The notes: generated from the sequence alone by a model not told the origin. A DNA stretch of 64,000 nucleotides from Dermatophilus congolensis (GCF_900187045.1 NZ_LT906453.1:1612001-1676000); one strand, 5' to 3'; shown: positions 34,650 to 44,697, counted from the first letter of the stretch. Translations and numbers: made by a program.

Positions 34650-36328
34650 AATTCCCCACTGACCTGACAGAGCCACCAGCACTGCCCGAGGGAGGACTAC
34701 GCATCGTCCCCCTCGGCGGGCTCGGCGACATCGGGCGCAACATGACCGTCCTCGAGCACGCAGGACGTCTCCTCATCATCGACTGCGGAGTGCTCTTCCC
34801 CGAAGATGCCCACCCCGGCGTCGACCTCATCCTGCCGGACTTCTCTTACATCGAAGACCGCCTCGACGACGTCGAAGCCATCATCCTCACCCACGGCCAC
34901 GAGGACCACATCGGCGCAGTCCCATACCTGCTCCGCCTCAAAGAAGACATCCCTCTCATCGGATCCAACCTGACGCTGGCCCTCATCGAAGCCAAACTCA
35001 AAGAACACCGGATCACGCCCTACACGATGGACGTCACCGAAGGAGACATCGAAGACCTCGGCCCCTTCGAATGCGAATTCATCGCCGTCAACCACTCCAT
35101 CCCTGACGCCCTAGCCGTTGCAGTACGCACCGACGCAGGCACACTCCTGCACACCGGCGACTTCAAGATGGACCAGCTACCCCTCGACGGGCGCATCACC
35201 GACCTGCGAGCCATGGCCCGCATCGGCGAAGAAGGCATCGACATCGCCCTCGTAGACTCCACCAACGCCGAAGTGCCCGGATTCACGATGCCCGAAAAGG
35301 ACATCTACCCCGCACTAGAAAACGTGTTCAGCAAAGCCCAACGCCGCATCATCGTGGCTTCCTTTGCCAGCCACGTCCACCGCGTGCAACAAGTCCTCGA
35401 CGCCGCCGCCGAACACAACCGCAAGGTAGCCCTCATCGGCCGCTCCATGGTCCGCAACATGGGAATCGCTGCCGAACTGGGATACCTCAACGTGCCCGAC
35501 GGTGTCATCGTCGACATGAAAAAAATCGAAGACTACCCCGAACACCAACAACTCCTCATGTGCACCGGTTCGCAGGGAGAACCGATGGCGGCGCTGTCCC
35601 GCATGGCCAACGACGAACACCGCATCAAAATCGGTGAAGGTGACACAGTCGTTCTCGCCAGCTCCCTCATCCCTGGTAATGAGAACGCCGTATTCCGGGT
35701 AGTCAACGGACTCATCAAACTCGGCGCCGAAGTAGTCCACAAAGGCAACGCCAAAGTGCACACCTCCGGCCACGCAAGCGCCGGAGAGCTGCTCTACCTC
35801 TACAACATCCTGCGCCCCAAAAACGCCATGCCCGTCCACGGCGAATGGCGACACCTCCTGGCCAACGGACGCCTCGCCGCTGCGACCGGCCTACCTGAAG
35901 ACCGCGTCGTCCTGGCTGGCGATGGAATCATCGTCGACCTCGTGGACGGAAAAGCCAACGTCACCGGGAAAGTCGACTGCAATTACGTGTACGTCGATGG
36001 CTCCTCCGTCGGCGCTACCGACGAAGCGCTCCTCAAAGACCGCCAAATCCTGCGCGACGAAGGTTTCATCTCCGCGATCGTCGTCATCGACTCGGCCACC
36101 GGAAAAGTCAGCACTGGACCGGAAGTCGTCACCCGAGGATTCGCTGAAGGCAACGACGTTTTCAACAAAATCGTCCCCGAAATCTGCGAAGCGGTCGAAA
36201 GCGCATGGGACCGCGGCACCAACGACGCCCACCAACTCCAGCAAGTGGTGCGCCGCACCATCGGCGGATTCGTGGGCGGAAAACTACGCCGCCGCCCAAT
36301 GATCGTGCCCGTAGTAGTCATCGCCTAA
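34646..36328 (+). CDS. rnj: Ribonuclease J
   Basis: Encodes 560 residues from GTG 34646, which overlaps the dapA stop; AAAGGAGG lies about 10 nt upstream inside dapA. It is a beta-CASP metallo-beta-lactamase nuclease with endo- and 5'-exonuclease activity in RNA maturation and decay. The metal-binding motif HGHEDHIG lies at 83-90 and the other blocks follow: HTGDFKMDQ near 168, SHVHR near 235, TGSQGEPMAALSR near 310 and HTSGHAS near 370. The C-terminal domain ends at VVVIA without a long extension. Together with PNPase this supplies two core RNA-decay enzymes. Confidence 0.96.
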   Translation: MKFPTDLTEPPALPEGGLRIVPLGGLGDIGRNMTVLEHAGRLLIIDCGVLFPEDAHPGVDLILPDFSYIEDRLDDVEAIILTHGHEDHIGAVPYLLRLKEDIPLIGSNLTLALIEAKLKEHRITPYTMDVTEGDIEDLGPFECEFIAVNHSIPDALAVAVRTDAGTLLHTGDFKMDQLPLDGRITDLRAMARIGEEGIDIALVDSTNAEVPGFTMPEKDIYPALENVFSKAQRRIIVASFASHVHRVQQVLDAAAEHNRKVALIGRSMVRNMGIAAELGYLNVPDGVIVDMKKIEDYPEHQQLLMCTGSQGEPMAALSRMANDEHRIKIGEGDTVVLASSLIPGNENAVFRVVNGLIKLGAEVVHKGNAKVHTSGHASAGELLYLYNILRPKNAMPVHGEWRHLLANGRLAAATGLPEDRVVLAGDGIIVDLVDGKANVTGKVDCNYVYVDGSSVGATDEALLKDRQILRDEGFISAIVVIDSATGKVSTGPEVVTRGFAEGNDVFNKIVPEICEAVESAWDRGTNDAHQLQQVVRRTIGGFVGGKLRRRPMIVPVVVIA

Positions 36329-36353
36329 CCAGCCCTGAGAACACCACACCACC

Positions 36354-36394
36354 TGTTGGGGTCCGCCCGTCTACACGACGAGCGGGCCCCAACA
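36354..36394 (+). terminator. Hairpin after rnj
   Basis: TGTTGGGG (36354-36361) pairs with CCCCAACA (36387-36394), continuing with CCCG/CGGG inside after a small bulge. It starts 26 nt after the rnj stop. Confidence 0.65.
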
Positions 36395-36532
36395 CGCCAC
36401 GCAACTACCCCACACTGCCCCACACCTCACCCCGCCGCCACCAGCACAGCCCCACCGCCGCGACGTATCGCTATGCGGCACGTCGCAACTGGTCGACCAG
36501 ACCACCTCGGGTCAATCGCCTAGTCTGCTTGG

Positions 36533-39238
36533 GTGGCAACTCGTAACACCCCAAACAAGCGGCGCACCGCCGCCAAAGGAAAACCTGTCCCTCGCAAGAA
36601 CCCCCGGACCAAAAACGGTGCCGCCACACGCCGTACCCCCGCGGCCAAAACCCCCCGCGCGGGTAGTGGCACTCCCAGCCGCGGCGCCGGCTCCGCATTG
36701 CGCGGAATCACTGGCCTGACCGGAGGCATGGCGCGCCGCGTTGGCCGCACCGCATCCGGACTACCCGAAGAACACCGACGCGACGGTATGGGCCTGTTCT
36801 TCATCATCATCGCCGTGATCATCGCCGCCCGCGAATGGTGGGGACTACCCGGCCCACTCGGCGAATTCATCCACATCATCGCCGCCGGCACCATCGGTTG
36901 GGGAGCACTGTTCCTGCCCCTAGCATTCGTCTGGTTCGGGCTACGCATCATGCGCAACCCCGTCGAAGACGCTGCCACCTCACGCATCGCCATCGGCGTC
37001 ACCACCCTGACCGTCAGCCTCGCCGGCATCATCCACATCGCCCGAGGCAATCCCCGCATCTCCGGCGGCACCGAAGCATTCCGCTCCGCCGGTGGCATGA
37101 TCGGCTACCTCGTCGGCGCACCACTAGACGCCATGCTCACCGACTGGGGTGCTTACGTCGTACTAGCCATCGTCGCGTTCTTCGGGGTCCTCGTAATCAC
37201 CGCAACCCCCTTCGTGGAAATCCCAGACCGACTCACCGAACTCCACGACCGCCTCTTCGGCCTCGACGAATACGTCGACACCATCCCCATCCCCACATCC
37301 TCACGCCGCAAATCCCGCCGCAACCTCGAACTCGACCACCGCGACGGAGACGAAGCATTCGAGCAAGCCGCAGAAGTCCACAAAGGCCGCAGCCGCAGAC
37401 TCGCAGACCTCCCCAAAATCGCTGCAGAAGAAGCCGCAAACGCCCAACGCGACACAACCACCGCCGCCGACCGCGCAGCCACACAAGCCCTCGACCGCGT
37501 CAACAACCCCGCCGCAGCCAGCAGCACCAAACCTGGCCCCGTGCCAGCCACCAACCAAACCGAACTGGTGCCCCCGCCCACCCAAGCCATCCCGCAACGC
37601 ACCGAACAACTTGCCCTCGCCGGCGATGTCACCTACACTCTTCCCCCCTCAGACCTGCTCGAACAGGGAACCCCCCACAAAACCCGCTCAGAAGTTAACG
37701 ACCACGTCGTTCAAGCTCTCACCGGTGTACTAGAACAGTTCAACATCAACGCTCAAGTCACCGGATTCTCCCGTGGCCCCACAGTCACCCGCTACGAAGT
37801 TGAGCTCGGCGCCGGCACCAAGGTTGAACGCGTCACCGCACTGAGCAAAAACATTGCCTACGCGGTAGCCAGCGCAGACGTACGCATCCTCTCGCCCATC
37901 CCCGGCAAATCAGCCATCGGGATCGAGATCCCCAACACAGACCGCGAAAAAGTCAGTCTCGGTGACGTGCTGCGTAGCCAAGTCGCCACCCGCAACCCTC
38001 ACCCCATGGTGATGGGCGTCGGTAAAGACGTCGAAGGTGGATTCGTTATCGCCAACCTGGCGAAAATGCCCCACCTCCTCGTGGCAGGTGCCACAGGGTC
38101 GGGTAAATCCAGCTTCGTTAACTCGATGATCACCTCGATCCTCGTGCGCTCCACCCCCGACGAAGTACGCCTGATTCTCGTGGACCCCAAACGAGTCGAG
38201 CTCACCGCCTACGAAGGCATCCCACACCTGATCACCCCCATCATCACCAACCCCAAAAAAGCCGCTGAAGCGCTGCAATGGGTGGTCAAAGAGATGGATG
38301 CCCGCTACGACGACTTGGCCGCATTCGGGTACAAACACATCGACGACTTCAACAAAGCTGTCCGCTCCGGTGACGTCAAACTTCCACCCGGATCGCAACG
38401 CGTCGTTGAGCCTTACCCATACCTACTCGTTGTGGTTGACGAGCTCGCTGACCTGATGATGGTCGCTCCCCGCGATGTGGAAGAGTCCATTGTTCGTATC
38501 ACCCAGCTGGCTCGCGCTGCCGGTATTCACCTTGTCCTGGCTACGCAGCGTCCCAGCGTCGACGTCGTAACCGGCCTCATCAAAGCCAACGTGCCCAGCC
38601 GGATGGCATTCGCGACAAGCTCCCTGGCTGACTCCAGGGTCGTGCTGGATCAGCCCGGCGCCGAAAAGCTCATCGGCCAAGGTGATGCTCTCTTCCTCCC
38701 TATGGGGGCGAGCAAACCGATGCGTGTACAGGGTGCTTGGGTGCCGGAGTCAGAGGTCGCCGCGGTCGTCAAGTTCGTCACCGACCAGCTCAAACCGAGC
38801 TACCGGGAAGACGTTGTTCCCGCCACAGAAAAGAAACAGATCGACGCTGACATCGGCGATGACTTGGAGCTGCTCCTTGAAGCAACCAAACAGGTCGTTA
38901 CTACCCAGTTCGGTTCGACTTCGATGTTGCAGCGCAAATTGCGTGTCGGTTTCGCTAAAGCCGGACGACTCATGGACCTCATGGAATCTCGCGGCGTTGT
39001 CGGCCCTTCTGAAGGAAGTAAAGCGCGAGACGTGTTGATCCGCCCAGAAGATCTGCCTACCGTTCTGGCGCAGATGCAAGGACAAACCCCTCCGCCACCA
39101 GCGGAGGGTCAACAAGGCACGGCAGGGGGACATGACCGATATGCCGATGTTGAAGTGCAGGGCGAAGAAGTCGTGCACGAGGGGGACCTGGAGGATGAGG
39201 ACGCGTGGCAACTGACACAACAGGGGCGCGGCAGGTAG
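36533..39238 (+). CDS. ftsK: DNA translocase FtsK/SpoIIIE
   Basis: Encodes 901 residues from GTG 36533; no strong ribosome site. A basic, disordered N-terminus (1-80) is followed by four membrane helices between about 85 and 230, which anchor it at the septum. A Pro/Ala-rich linker runs to about 370. The motor domain has Walker A AGATGSGKSS near 521 and Walker B YLLVVVDELADLMM near 632. The C-terminal winged-helix gamma domain (about 775-840, GSTSMLQRKLRVGFAKAGRL) reads chromosome polarity sequences. The protein pumps DNA through the closing septum. Its 3' end overlaps the following lipoprotein gene by 34 bp. Confidence 0.97.
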   Translation: MATRNTPNKRRTAAKGKPVPRKNPRTKNGAATRRTPAAKTPRAGSGTPSRGAGSALRGITGLTGGMARRVGRTASGLPEEHRRDGMGLFFIIIAVIIAAREWWGLPGPLGEFIHIIAAGTIGWGALFLPLAFVWFGLRIMRNPVEDAATSRIAIGVTTLTVSLAGIIHIARGNPRISGGTEAFRSAGGMIGYLVGAPLDAMLTDWGAYVVLAIVAFFGVLVITATPFVEIPDRLTELHDRLFGLDEYVDTIPIPTSSRRKSRRNLELDHRDGDEAFEQAAEVHKGRSRRLADLPKIAAEEAANAQRDTTTAADRAATQALDRVNNPAAASSTKPGPVPATNQTELVPPPTQAIPQRTEQLALAGDVTYTLPPSDLLEQGTPHKTRSEVNDHVVQALTGVLEQFNINAQVTGFSRGPTVTRYEVELGAGTKVERVTALSKNIAYAVASADVRILSPIPGKSAIGIEIPNTDREKVSLGDVLRSQVATRNPHPMVMGVGKDVEGGFVIANLAKMPHLLVAGATGSGKSSFVNSMITSILVRSTPDEVRLILVDPKRVELTAYEGIPHLITPIITNPKKAAEALQWVVKEMDARYDDLAAFGYKHIDDFNKAVRSGDVKLPPGSQRVVEPYPYLLVVVDELADLMMVAPRDVEESIVRITQLARAAGIHLVLATQRPSVDVVTGLIKANVPSRMAFATSSLADSRVVLDQPGAEKLIGQGDALFLPMGASKPMRVQGAWVPESEVAAVVKFVTDQLKPSYREDVVPATEKKQIDADIGDDLELLLEATKQVVTTQFGSTSMLQRKLRVGFAKAGRLMDLMESRGVVGPSEGSKARDVLIRPEDLPTVLAQMQGQTPPPPAEGQQGTAGGHDRYADVEVQGEEVVHEGDLEDEDAWQLTQQGRGR

Positions 39239-40212
39239 TTGTCACTCGGCGGCGGATGAGCACTGCGTTCGTGTGCGCAGTGCTCTGCGCCACCATGGCC
39301 GCATGTGGCAGCTCCGCATCATCACCAAAGGAGGAAGACTCACAAACCAGTACTGCAACACCCACTGTGGCGCCGATGCTGCCTTCGCGGCCGCCAGCAG
39401 TGATCAGCACCCCGGCTCCACCTCCGCCTCCGGTGAAGCCTGTACAGACAACTGACGCCAGCAAACTTGTTCAGGGATTCAAGAAACTGCCTGGGCGGGA
39501 TCAGCAGCTCACTATTGCGTGGGCGCCGGTTGGGCACCCGGAGCAAGTTCAACAATTGGGCACTACGGACACGATCGACGCGTGGTCGACGATCAAGGTC
39601 CCATTGGCTTTGGCAGCTATCCAGCAGCGCGGCGGTGATCTGCCTAAAGCTGTGGCTAACGACATTGAGATGTCGGTGCGCATCTCCGACAATGACGCTG
39701 CCCGGCGCTTGTGGGAGGGGCTGGAAAACTTCGGGATGAAGGCAGAGCTGGTCAACGAAGTTCTCGGTGATACCGGTGATAAACGCACCCGGGCTGCGCG
39801 GAATTCGGCGGGGGTGCGCGTGCCGTTCGGTTTGACTGCTTGGCGAGTGAATGATGCTGCTAAGTTCGCTGCGACGCTTCCGTGTGTTCCCTATGGAGCC
39901 CAGATCATGCGGGATATGCGTTTCATTGACCACACGCAGTCGTGGGGGATTGGTGCGGTTGCGCGCGGAACCAACAAACGTGGCTTGAATGTCGATGACG
40001 TTGCATTCAAAGGTGGTTGGGGTCCTAGCACCAGTGGTTACCTGATGCGGCAGGTGGGAGTTTTGATCTTGCCCGGTGGCGGTGGAGTAGGGGTCGCGCT
40101 TCTTGTTCAACCGCATGGCGGTAACCACGATGCAGGTGCCAAAATTTTGTCGCAAGCAGCTAGTTGGCTACGTGATTCGCTTGGTGCAACAGATGCGGGC
40201 AAGTGTGCGTGA
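39205..40212 (+). CDS. Lipoprotein with beta-lactamase/transpeptidase-like motifs
   Basis: Encodes 335 residues from GTG 39205, with GGAGG about 12 nt upstream; ATG 39256 is an alternative. Lipobox MAAC (Cys34) predicts a membrane-anchored extracytoplasmic lipoprotein with a Pro-rich tether to about 82. The body carries a class A beta-lactamase-like set: Ser128-x-x-Lys131 (WSTIKVP), SDN at 161-163 and Lys269-Gly-Gly (FKGGWG) in place of KTG. That suggests an active-site serine hydrolase acting on cell wall or a beta-lactam. A typical Glu166 omega loop is not obvious. It overlaps ftsK and lies just ahead of rimO. Confidence 0.75.
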   Translation: MATDTTGARQVVVTRRRMSTAFVCAVLCATMAACGSSASSPKEEDSQTSTATPTVAPMLPSRPPAVISTPAPPPPPVKPVQTTDASKLVQGFKKLPGRDQQLTIAWAPVGHPEQVQQLGTTDTIDAWSTIKVPLALAAIQQRGGDLPKAVANDIEMSVRISDNDAARRLWEGLENFGMKAELVNEVLGDTGDKRTRAARNSAGVRVPFGLTAWRVNDAAKFAATLPCVPYGAQIMRDMRFIDHTQSWGIGAVARGTNKRGLNVDDVAFKGGWGPSTSGYLMRQVGVLILPGGGGVGVALLVQPHGGNHDAGAKILSQAASWLRDSLGATDAGKCA

Positions 40213-40248
40213 GTTGGCACAGCCCGCATCACCCCTAAAGTGGTTGTT

Positions 40249-41775
40249 ATGACTTCGCCCACCGCTGCCGCAAGTGCGCCCGCACGCAACGATGCCACTC
40301 ACGGCACGATTCACCTCACCAGTCTCGGATGTTCACGCAATGACGTGGATTCTGAGGAGCTCGCAGGCCGCTTGGCTGCTGCGGGGTGGACTCTTGTTGA
40401 CGACCCTTCTGGCGCCGACGTGAATGTTGTGAATACGTGTGGTTTTGTCGCAGAGGCCAAGAAAGATTCGATCGACACGATTCTTGATCTGGCTGATCTG
40501 AAAGAAAGCGGCGAGACTCGCGCAGTGGTGGCCGTGGGGTGCCTGGCGGAGCGGTATGGGCGTGAGCTAGCTGAGCAAATGCCTGAAGCTGATGGTGTTT
40601 TCGGGTTTGACTCCTACAAGGACATGTCCGATCACTTGAGTCGCATCTTGGCTGGGGAGCAGGTGCAGTCGCACGTTCCGCGGGATCGTCGTTCTCTGTT
40701 GCCGATTTCTCCGATTGCTCGTCAGGAAACGGCGCCGGGAATCGTGCTTCCAGGGCATGGGGATTTGGGGCCGGATGCCACTGCTGGTGAATCGTTCGTG
40801 CGGGCACGTTTGGATGGGGCGCCGTGGGCTCCGTTGAAGATCGCTTCGGGGTGTGATCGTCGTTGCGCTTTCTGCGCTATCCCCTCGTTCCGTGGTGCGT
40901 TTGTTTCTCGCCGTCCTAGTGATGTTCTTGCTGAGGCTCGCTGGCTGGGTAGTAATGGGGTGAAGGAAGCTTTCCTGGTTTCTGAGAACTCGACCTCGTA
41001 CGGCAAGGATTTGGGCGATATCCGTCTGCTGGACACGTTGTTACCTGATCTTGCTGAGGTGGAAGGGCTGGAACGTATCCGGGTTTCGTATTTGCAGCCA
41101 GCGGAGTTGCGTGATGACTTGGTGCGGGCGATTGTCGAGACGGAGAAGGTTGTGCCGTATTTCGATCTTTCGTTCCAGCATGTGTCTGCGAAGATTTTGC
41201 GCCGGATGTGTCGGTTTGGTGATCCGGAGTCGTTCTTGAGCTTGATCGAGAAGATTCGGTCTTTGGCGCCGGAGGCAGGGATCCGCTCTAACGTGATTGT
41301 TGGGTTCCCCGGCGAGACGGAGGAGGACTTCCAGATGCTCGTTGATTTCGTCACAGCTGCGCGTTTGGATGTGTGTGGCGTTTTTGGGTACTCCGATGAG
41401 GATGGCACTGAGGCCCAGGGGTATGACGACAAGGTTGAGCAAGAAGTTATTGATGAACGCCTGGATATTCTTTCGACGATTACTGAGTCGGCGGGTGCTG
41501 AGCGTGCGGCTGAGCGGATCGGTTCGCAGGTGAGCGTGCTTGTTGAGTCCAATGCGCAGGCTCAGCCGTGGGATGAGGATCTGGGTGAGGGGTCGTTCTT
41601 TGAGGGGGACCGGATTGTGTTCGGTCGGGCTGAGCATCAAGGTCCGGAGGTTGATGGGTTGACGCGTCTTGTGCAAAGCAGTGATGGTGCGGCGCAGCTT
41701 CCTGAGGTTGGTCAGCTCATTTCGGCGCGGGTGGTTACTTCTGAGGGTGCTGATCTGGTTGCGGTGATCTCATGA
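40249..41775 (+). CDS. rimO: Ribosomal protein S12 methylthiotransferase
   Basis: Encodes 508 residues from ATG 40249 (an in-frame GTG at 40240 is an alternative). It is a radical-SAM methylthiotransferase modifying an aspartate of S12. The UPF0004 domain cysteines are in [21 protein letters not shown] and VGCLAER. The radical-SAM motif CxxxCxxC is [17 protein letters not shown] near 208. A TRAM domain closes the protein. The [11 protein letters not shown] and IPSFRG variants separate RimO from MiaB, whose gene lies at 54.8 kb. Its stop overlaps pgsA. Confidence 0.96.
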   Translation: MTSPTAAASAPARNDATHGTIHLTSLGCSRNDVDSEELAGRLAAAGWTLVDDPSGADVNVVNTCGFVAEAKKDSIDTILDLADLKESGETRAVVAVGCLAERYGRELAEQMPEADGVFGFDSYKDMSDHLSRILAGEQVQSHVPRDRRSLLPISPIARQETAPGIVLPGHGDLGPDATAGESFVRARLDGAPWAPLKIASGCDRRCAFCAIPSFRGAFVSRRPSDVLAEARWLGSNGVKEAFLVSENSTSYGKDLGDIRLLDTLLPDLAEVEGLERIRVSYLQPAELRDDLVRAIVETEKVVPYFDLSFQHVSAKILRRMCRFGDPESFLSLIEKIRSLAPEAGIRSNVIVGFPGETEEDFQMLVDFVTAARLDVCGVFGYSDEDGTEAQGYDDKVEQEVIDERLDILSTITESAGAERAAERIGSQVSVLVESNAQAQPWDEDLGEGSFFEGDRIVFGRAEHQGPEVDGLTRLVQSSDGAAQLPEVGQLISARVVTSEGADLVAVIS

Positions 41776-42362
41776 CCAGTAGTGCGCCGCAGACGCAGCC
41801 GAGTTCGTGGAATGTGCCTAATGCGTTGACGGTGTTGCGGATTTTCATGGTCCCGCTCTTCGGCTGGCTGTTGCTGGCCGGGGGTGGGCATGAGGTGTCC
41901 ATGCGGTGGTGGGCGTTGCTGGTGTTTTTGCTGGCGATGGCGACGGATTCGCTGGATGGGTATATCGCTCGCTCACGTAATTTGGTGACAAATTTCGGGA
42001 AGATAGCTGATCCGATTGCGGATAAAGCGCTCACCGGAATGGCGTTTATCGGGTTGAGTGTGATCGGTGACCTGTGGTGGTGGGTGACGATTCTCATTCT
42101 GCTGCGTGAGTGGGGGATCACGGTGTTGCGGTTGGTGGTGATTCGTTATGGCGTGATGCCTGCTTCCCGTGGCGGCAAGATTAAGACGGTGTTGCAGACG
42201 GTGGCGTTGGCGTTGCTGGTTGCTCCGGTGACGGGCGTGTTGTGGTGGATTGGTGTTGTTGTGGTGGCCGGTGCCTTGGTGGTGACTGTGGCGACGGGTG
42301 TTGAGTATGTTTTCCAGGCTGTGAGGTTGGTGCGTTCGTCGTCGCGGCAGGTGTCGGCGTGA
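41772..42362 (+). CDS. pgsA: CDP-diacylglycerol-glycerol-3-P 3-phosphatidyltransferase
   Basis: Encodes 196 residues, ATGA-overlapped with rimO. A CDP-alcohol phosphatidyltransferase with the motif [19 protein letters not shown] then ADPIADK near 60-82, which supplies the catalytic aspartates, and about five membrane helices. [15 protein letters not shown] near the N-terminus is typical of PgsA. It makes phosphatidylglycerophosphate for anionic lipids. Valine and leucine codons are mostly GTG/GTT/TTG, unlike dapA or rnj on the same strand. Confidence 0.95.
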   Translation: MTSSAPQTQPSSWNVPNALTVLRIFMVPLFGWLLLAGGGHEVSMRWWALLVFLLAMATDSLDGYIARSRNLVTNFGKIADPIADKALTGMAFIGLSVIGDLWWWVTILILLREWGITVLRLVVIRYGVMPASRGGKIKTVLQTVALALLVAPVTGVLWWIGVVVVAGALVVTVATGVEYVFQAVRLVRSSSRQVSA

Positions 42363-42847
42363 GTGGTGAGGTGTTGGTTCCTGCTGCTGATGTTGTTGCT
42401 GCCTTGTTGGATGCGGGGCAGACGGTAGCGACGGCCGAGTCGTTGACGGGTGGTCTTGTTGTTGCTGGGTTGACTGCGGTGCCGGGGTCTTCTGCTGTGG
42501 TGCGTGGTGGGGTGTGTGCGTATAGCAGTGAGGTGAAGGCTCGTGTGGTGGGGGTTTCTCAGAGCGCTTTGGTTACGGGGGCGGTGAACGCTGAGGTTGC
42601 TGCGGAGTTGGCTGTGGGGGCGGTGAGGTTGTTTGGTGCGCAGTGGGGGGTGGGAACCACGGGGGCTGCTGGGCCGGATCCTTCTGAGGATGCGCAGGTG
42701 GGTACGGTGTTTATTGCGGTGCATGGGCCGCAGGGTGAGGTGGGGTGTCAGACGGTGGTGGAGCGGCTCTCGTTAACGGGGGAGCGTGGTGCGATTCGGT
42801 TCGCCACGGTGGAGGCAGCATTTAGACTGCTGCGACAACGGCTTTGA
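42359..42847 (+). CDS. pncC: CinA C-terminal domain / nicotinamide-nucleotide amidase
   Basis: Encodes 162 residues, GTGA-overlapped with pgsA. It is a stand-alone CinA C-terminal domain: TVATAESLTGGLVVAGLTAV near 22 holds the catalytic Ser-Thr segment, VVRGGVCAYSSEVKARVVGV near 47, and VGTTGAAGPDPSEDAQVGTV near 98. PncC deamidates NMN. The pgsA-pncC-clgR order is standard in Actinobacteria. Confidence 0.95.
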   Translation: MSGEVLVPAADVVAALLDAGQTVATAESLTGGLVVAGLTAVPGSSAVVRGGVCAYSSEVKARVVGVSQSALVTGAVNAEVAAELAVGAVRLFGAQWGVGTTGAAGPDPSEDAQVGTVFIAVHGPQGEVGCQTVVERLSLTGERGAIRFATVEAAFRLLRQRL

Positions 42848-43062
42848 GGTTGTTCTTGGACGGGGGGGCACGGGCCTGTTTTTGGGTCTGTGTGCGTCTT
42901 GGATCAGCTTTTTCGGTGAGTACCGCATTATTCCTCGCGTTGAGGGCATGAATTGGGGGGCTCGTCCGTTGCATATAACAAGCCGGAGAGAGGTTCCCCT
43001 TATTTGGGGAGGGGACTGTCCACGGCGGTCGATCGCCAGGGGAATTGCGAGGAGAGGACAAC
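42848..43062 (+). other. clgR upstream region
   Basis: 215 bp with no gene. A CCCC-TTATTT-GGGG hairpin (about 42995-43010) and a TATAAC (42975-42980) that could be a -10 are visible; no convincing ClgR box was found. Confidence 0.3.
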
Positions 43063-43368
43063 ATGGTGCTGCTGCGCAAGGAGATCGGTACGGTACTTCG
43101 TTCTCGACGTAAGTCGTTGGGACGTACGTTGCGTGATGTGTCGGCGCGTTCTGCGGTCTCGTTGGGGTATTTGTCGGAGATTGAGAGGGGGGAGAAAGAG
43201 GCAAGTTCGGAGTTGTTGGCTTCGATTTGTGGGGCGTTGGATTTGCCGGTGAGTCAGATGTTGCGTGATGTCGCTGATCAGGTTGCGTTGGGGGAAGCCG
43301 CTGGGGTTGTGCTGACGATGGGCTCTGGTGAGCGGGGTCGTTTGGCTGTGCCGCGTCCTGCTGCGTGA
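43063..43368 (+). CDS. clgR: ClgR-type XRE transcriptional regulator
   Basis: Encodes 101 residues from ATG 43063, with GAGGAGAGG 5-9 nt upstream; an ATG at 43045 overlaps that site. One XRE helix-turn-helix ([20 protein letters not shown], then [20 protein letters not shown]) spans about 20-70. In Actinobacteria this gene, placed after pgsA-cinA, is ClgR, activator of clp protease and related genes. The protein itself is a Clp substrate ending in hydrophobic residues, here RPAA, consistent with such turnover. Confidence 0.93.
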   Translation: MVLLRKEIGTVLRSRRKSLGRTLRDVSARSAVSLGYLSEIERGEKEASSELLASICGALDLPVSQMLRDVADQVALGEAAGVVLTMGSGERGRLAVPRPAA

Positions 43369-43385
43369 GCGTGGGGTTTGGGGGG

Positions 43386-43820
43386 TTAGTCGAAGGGGCG
43401 TGATCGGTTTCGTTTGATTGCCGCGCGGTGTTTTTTGCTGGTGAGGCGGCGTTGAACGGAGTTGCGTGTGGGGCGAGTTTTCTTGCGTTGGGGCGTAGGG
43501 GGCGCGGCGGCTTCGCGGAGGAGTTGCGCGAGTCGTTGCCGGGCGATTTTTCGGTTTGCGAGTTGGCTGCGTTCGTCGGCTGCGGTGATGGTGAGTGTTC
43601 CGTTGTTGAGTCGGTGGGCGAGGCGGTCGTGGATTCGTTGTTTGAGGTGTTCGGGGATGGAGGGGCTGTTGGTGAGGTTGAAGGATAGTTCGACGCGGGT
43701 GTCGCTGGTGTTGACGTGTTGTCCGCCGGGGCCGGTTGCGCGGTTGAAGCGTTCGCGGAGTTCTTTGGGTGGGATGGTTAGGGTTCGGGTGATGGGTAGG
43801 GGGTGATCGATGTGGGGCAT
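43386..43820 (-). CDS. arfB: Peptidyl-tRNA hydrolase ArfB (ribosome rescue)
   Basis: Encodes 144 residues. The class I release-factor GGQ motif is at 32-34 (RATGPGGQHVNTSDTRVEL). The C-terminal tail is rich in Arg and Lys (RKKTRPTRNSVQRRLTSKKH), which in ArfB inserts into the mRNA channel of stalled ribosomes. There is no codon-recognition domain, so this is a rescue factor and not RF1/RF2. The start is 1 nt past the nei stop, so they are cotranscribed. Confidence 0.95.
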   Translation of the reverse strand: MPHIDHPLPITRTLTIPPKELRERFNRATGPGGQHVNTSDTRVELSFNLTNSPSIPEHLKQRIHDRLAHRLNNGTLTITAADERSQLANRKIARQRLAQLLREAAAPPTPQRKKTRPTRNSVQRRLTSKKHRAAIKRNRSRPFD

Positions 43821-43821
43821 G

Positions 43822-44697
43822 TCATCTTCCGTACCGGGTTTTTCGGGGGCCGCGGGGGTGTGGGTGTCGGGTGTAGCCCAGGGGTTTGATGGGGGCGCCT
43901 TTGTCTCCTGGTGCTAGGCCGTTTTGGCATGTTGGACAGTAGAACATGACGCGTTCGCGGGTGGGTGGGCCGATGGGGTGTACGCGGATGGTGGTGCCGC
44001 ATCGGCGGCAGGGGTGTCCTGAGCGTGCGTGTACGTAGGTGTTGTGTCCGGGGCGGTGTGATCCGGTGCTTGATTGGATGGCGTGGTTGAGGGCGGCGGT
44101 CATGAGTTGGTGGGCTTTGGTGAGGATTTTGGTGATTTGTTGTGGGGTGAGGGTGGTGGTTGGTGTCCAGGGGTTGATGTGTTGGGTGAAGAGGGTTTCG
44201 CTGGCCCAGAGGGTTCCGATGCCGGCGAGGTTGCGTTGGTCGAGTAGGGCTGCGCCGATGGTGGTGGGGTTGGTCAGGAGGTTGGTGGTTGCTAGGTCGG
44301 TGTTCCAGTCGGGGCCGAGGATGTCGGGTCCGAGGTGTCCGGTGAGGGTGTGTTCGTCGCGGGTGGGGATGAGGTTGAGCATGCCTAGGGATAGGCCGAG
44401 GGCGGTCCATTCGTTGGTGCTTAGTAGGGCGCGGACGCGGCGTGAGTGGCGTTGGGGTTCGTTGGGGTGGGTGATGCGCCAGCTGCCTTCCATGCGTAGG
44501 TGTGAGTGGAGGGTCCAGCCGTTGGAGAAGCGGTGGAGGATGTGTTTGCCGTGGGGGATGACTTCGATGGTGGTGTGTCCGATGAGTCCGCTTCCTTCGC
44601 GGTTTCCCCATCTGAGTTCGGCTTCTTGGGTGGTGTGGCCTGCGAAGACGTGGTGGAGGCGTTGGCAGGTGCGTGCGACGGTGTCACCTTCTGGCAT
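43822..44697 (-). CDS. nei: Fpg/Nei-family DNA glycosylase
   Basis: Encodes 291 residues. The N-terminus MPEGDT gives the catalytic Pro2 and Glu3; the catalytic Lys is in HGKH near 51. The helix-two-turn-helix is LDQRNLAGIGTLWASETLF near 155. A C-terminal zinc finger is formed by Cys230, Cys233, Cys254 and Cys257. The MPEGDTV start and overall layout point to endonuclease VIII (oxidised pyrimidine removal) rather than MutM. The 5' end overlaps the lhr 3' end by 14 bp. Lhr-nei linkage is also known in Mycobacterium, which suggests a shared repair role. Confidence 0.93.
   Translation of the reverse strand: MPEGDTVARTCQRLHHVFAGHTTQEAELRWGNREGSGLIGHTTIEVIPHGKHILHRFSNGWTLHSHLRMEGSWRITHPNEPQRHSRRVRALLSTNEWTALGLSLGMLNLIPTRDEHTLTGHLGPDILGPDWNTDLATTNLLTNPTTIGAALLDQRNLAGIGTLWASETLFTQHINPWTPTTTLTPQQITKILTKAHQLMTAALNHAIQSSTGSHRPGHNTYVHARSGHPCRRCGTTIRVHPIGPPTRERVMFYCPTCQNGLAPGDKGAPIKPLGYTRHPHPRGPRKTRYGR

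Noticed and set aside
34697-35854. Antisense frames within rnj
   Set aside because: They mirror rnj codon bias and have no motifs of their own.
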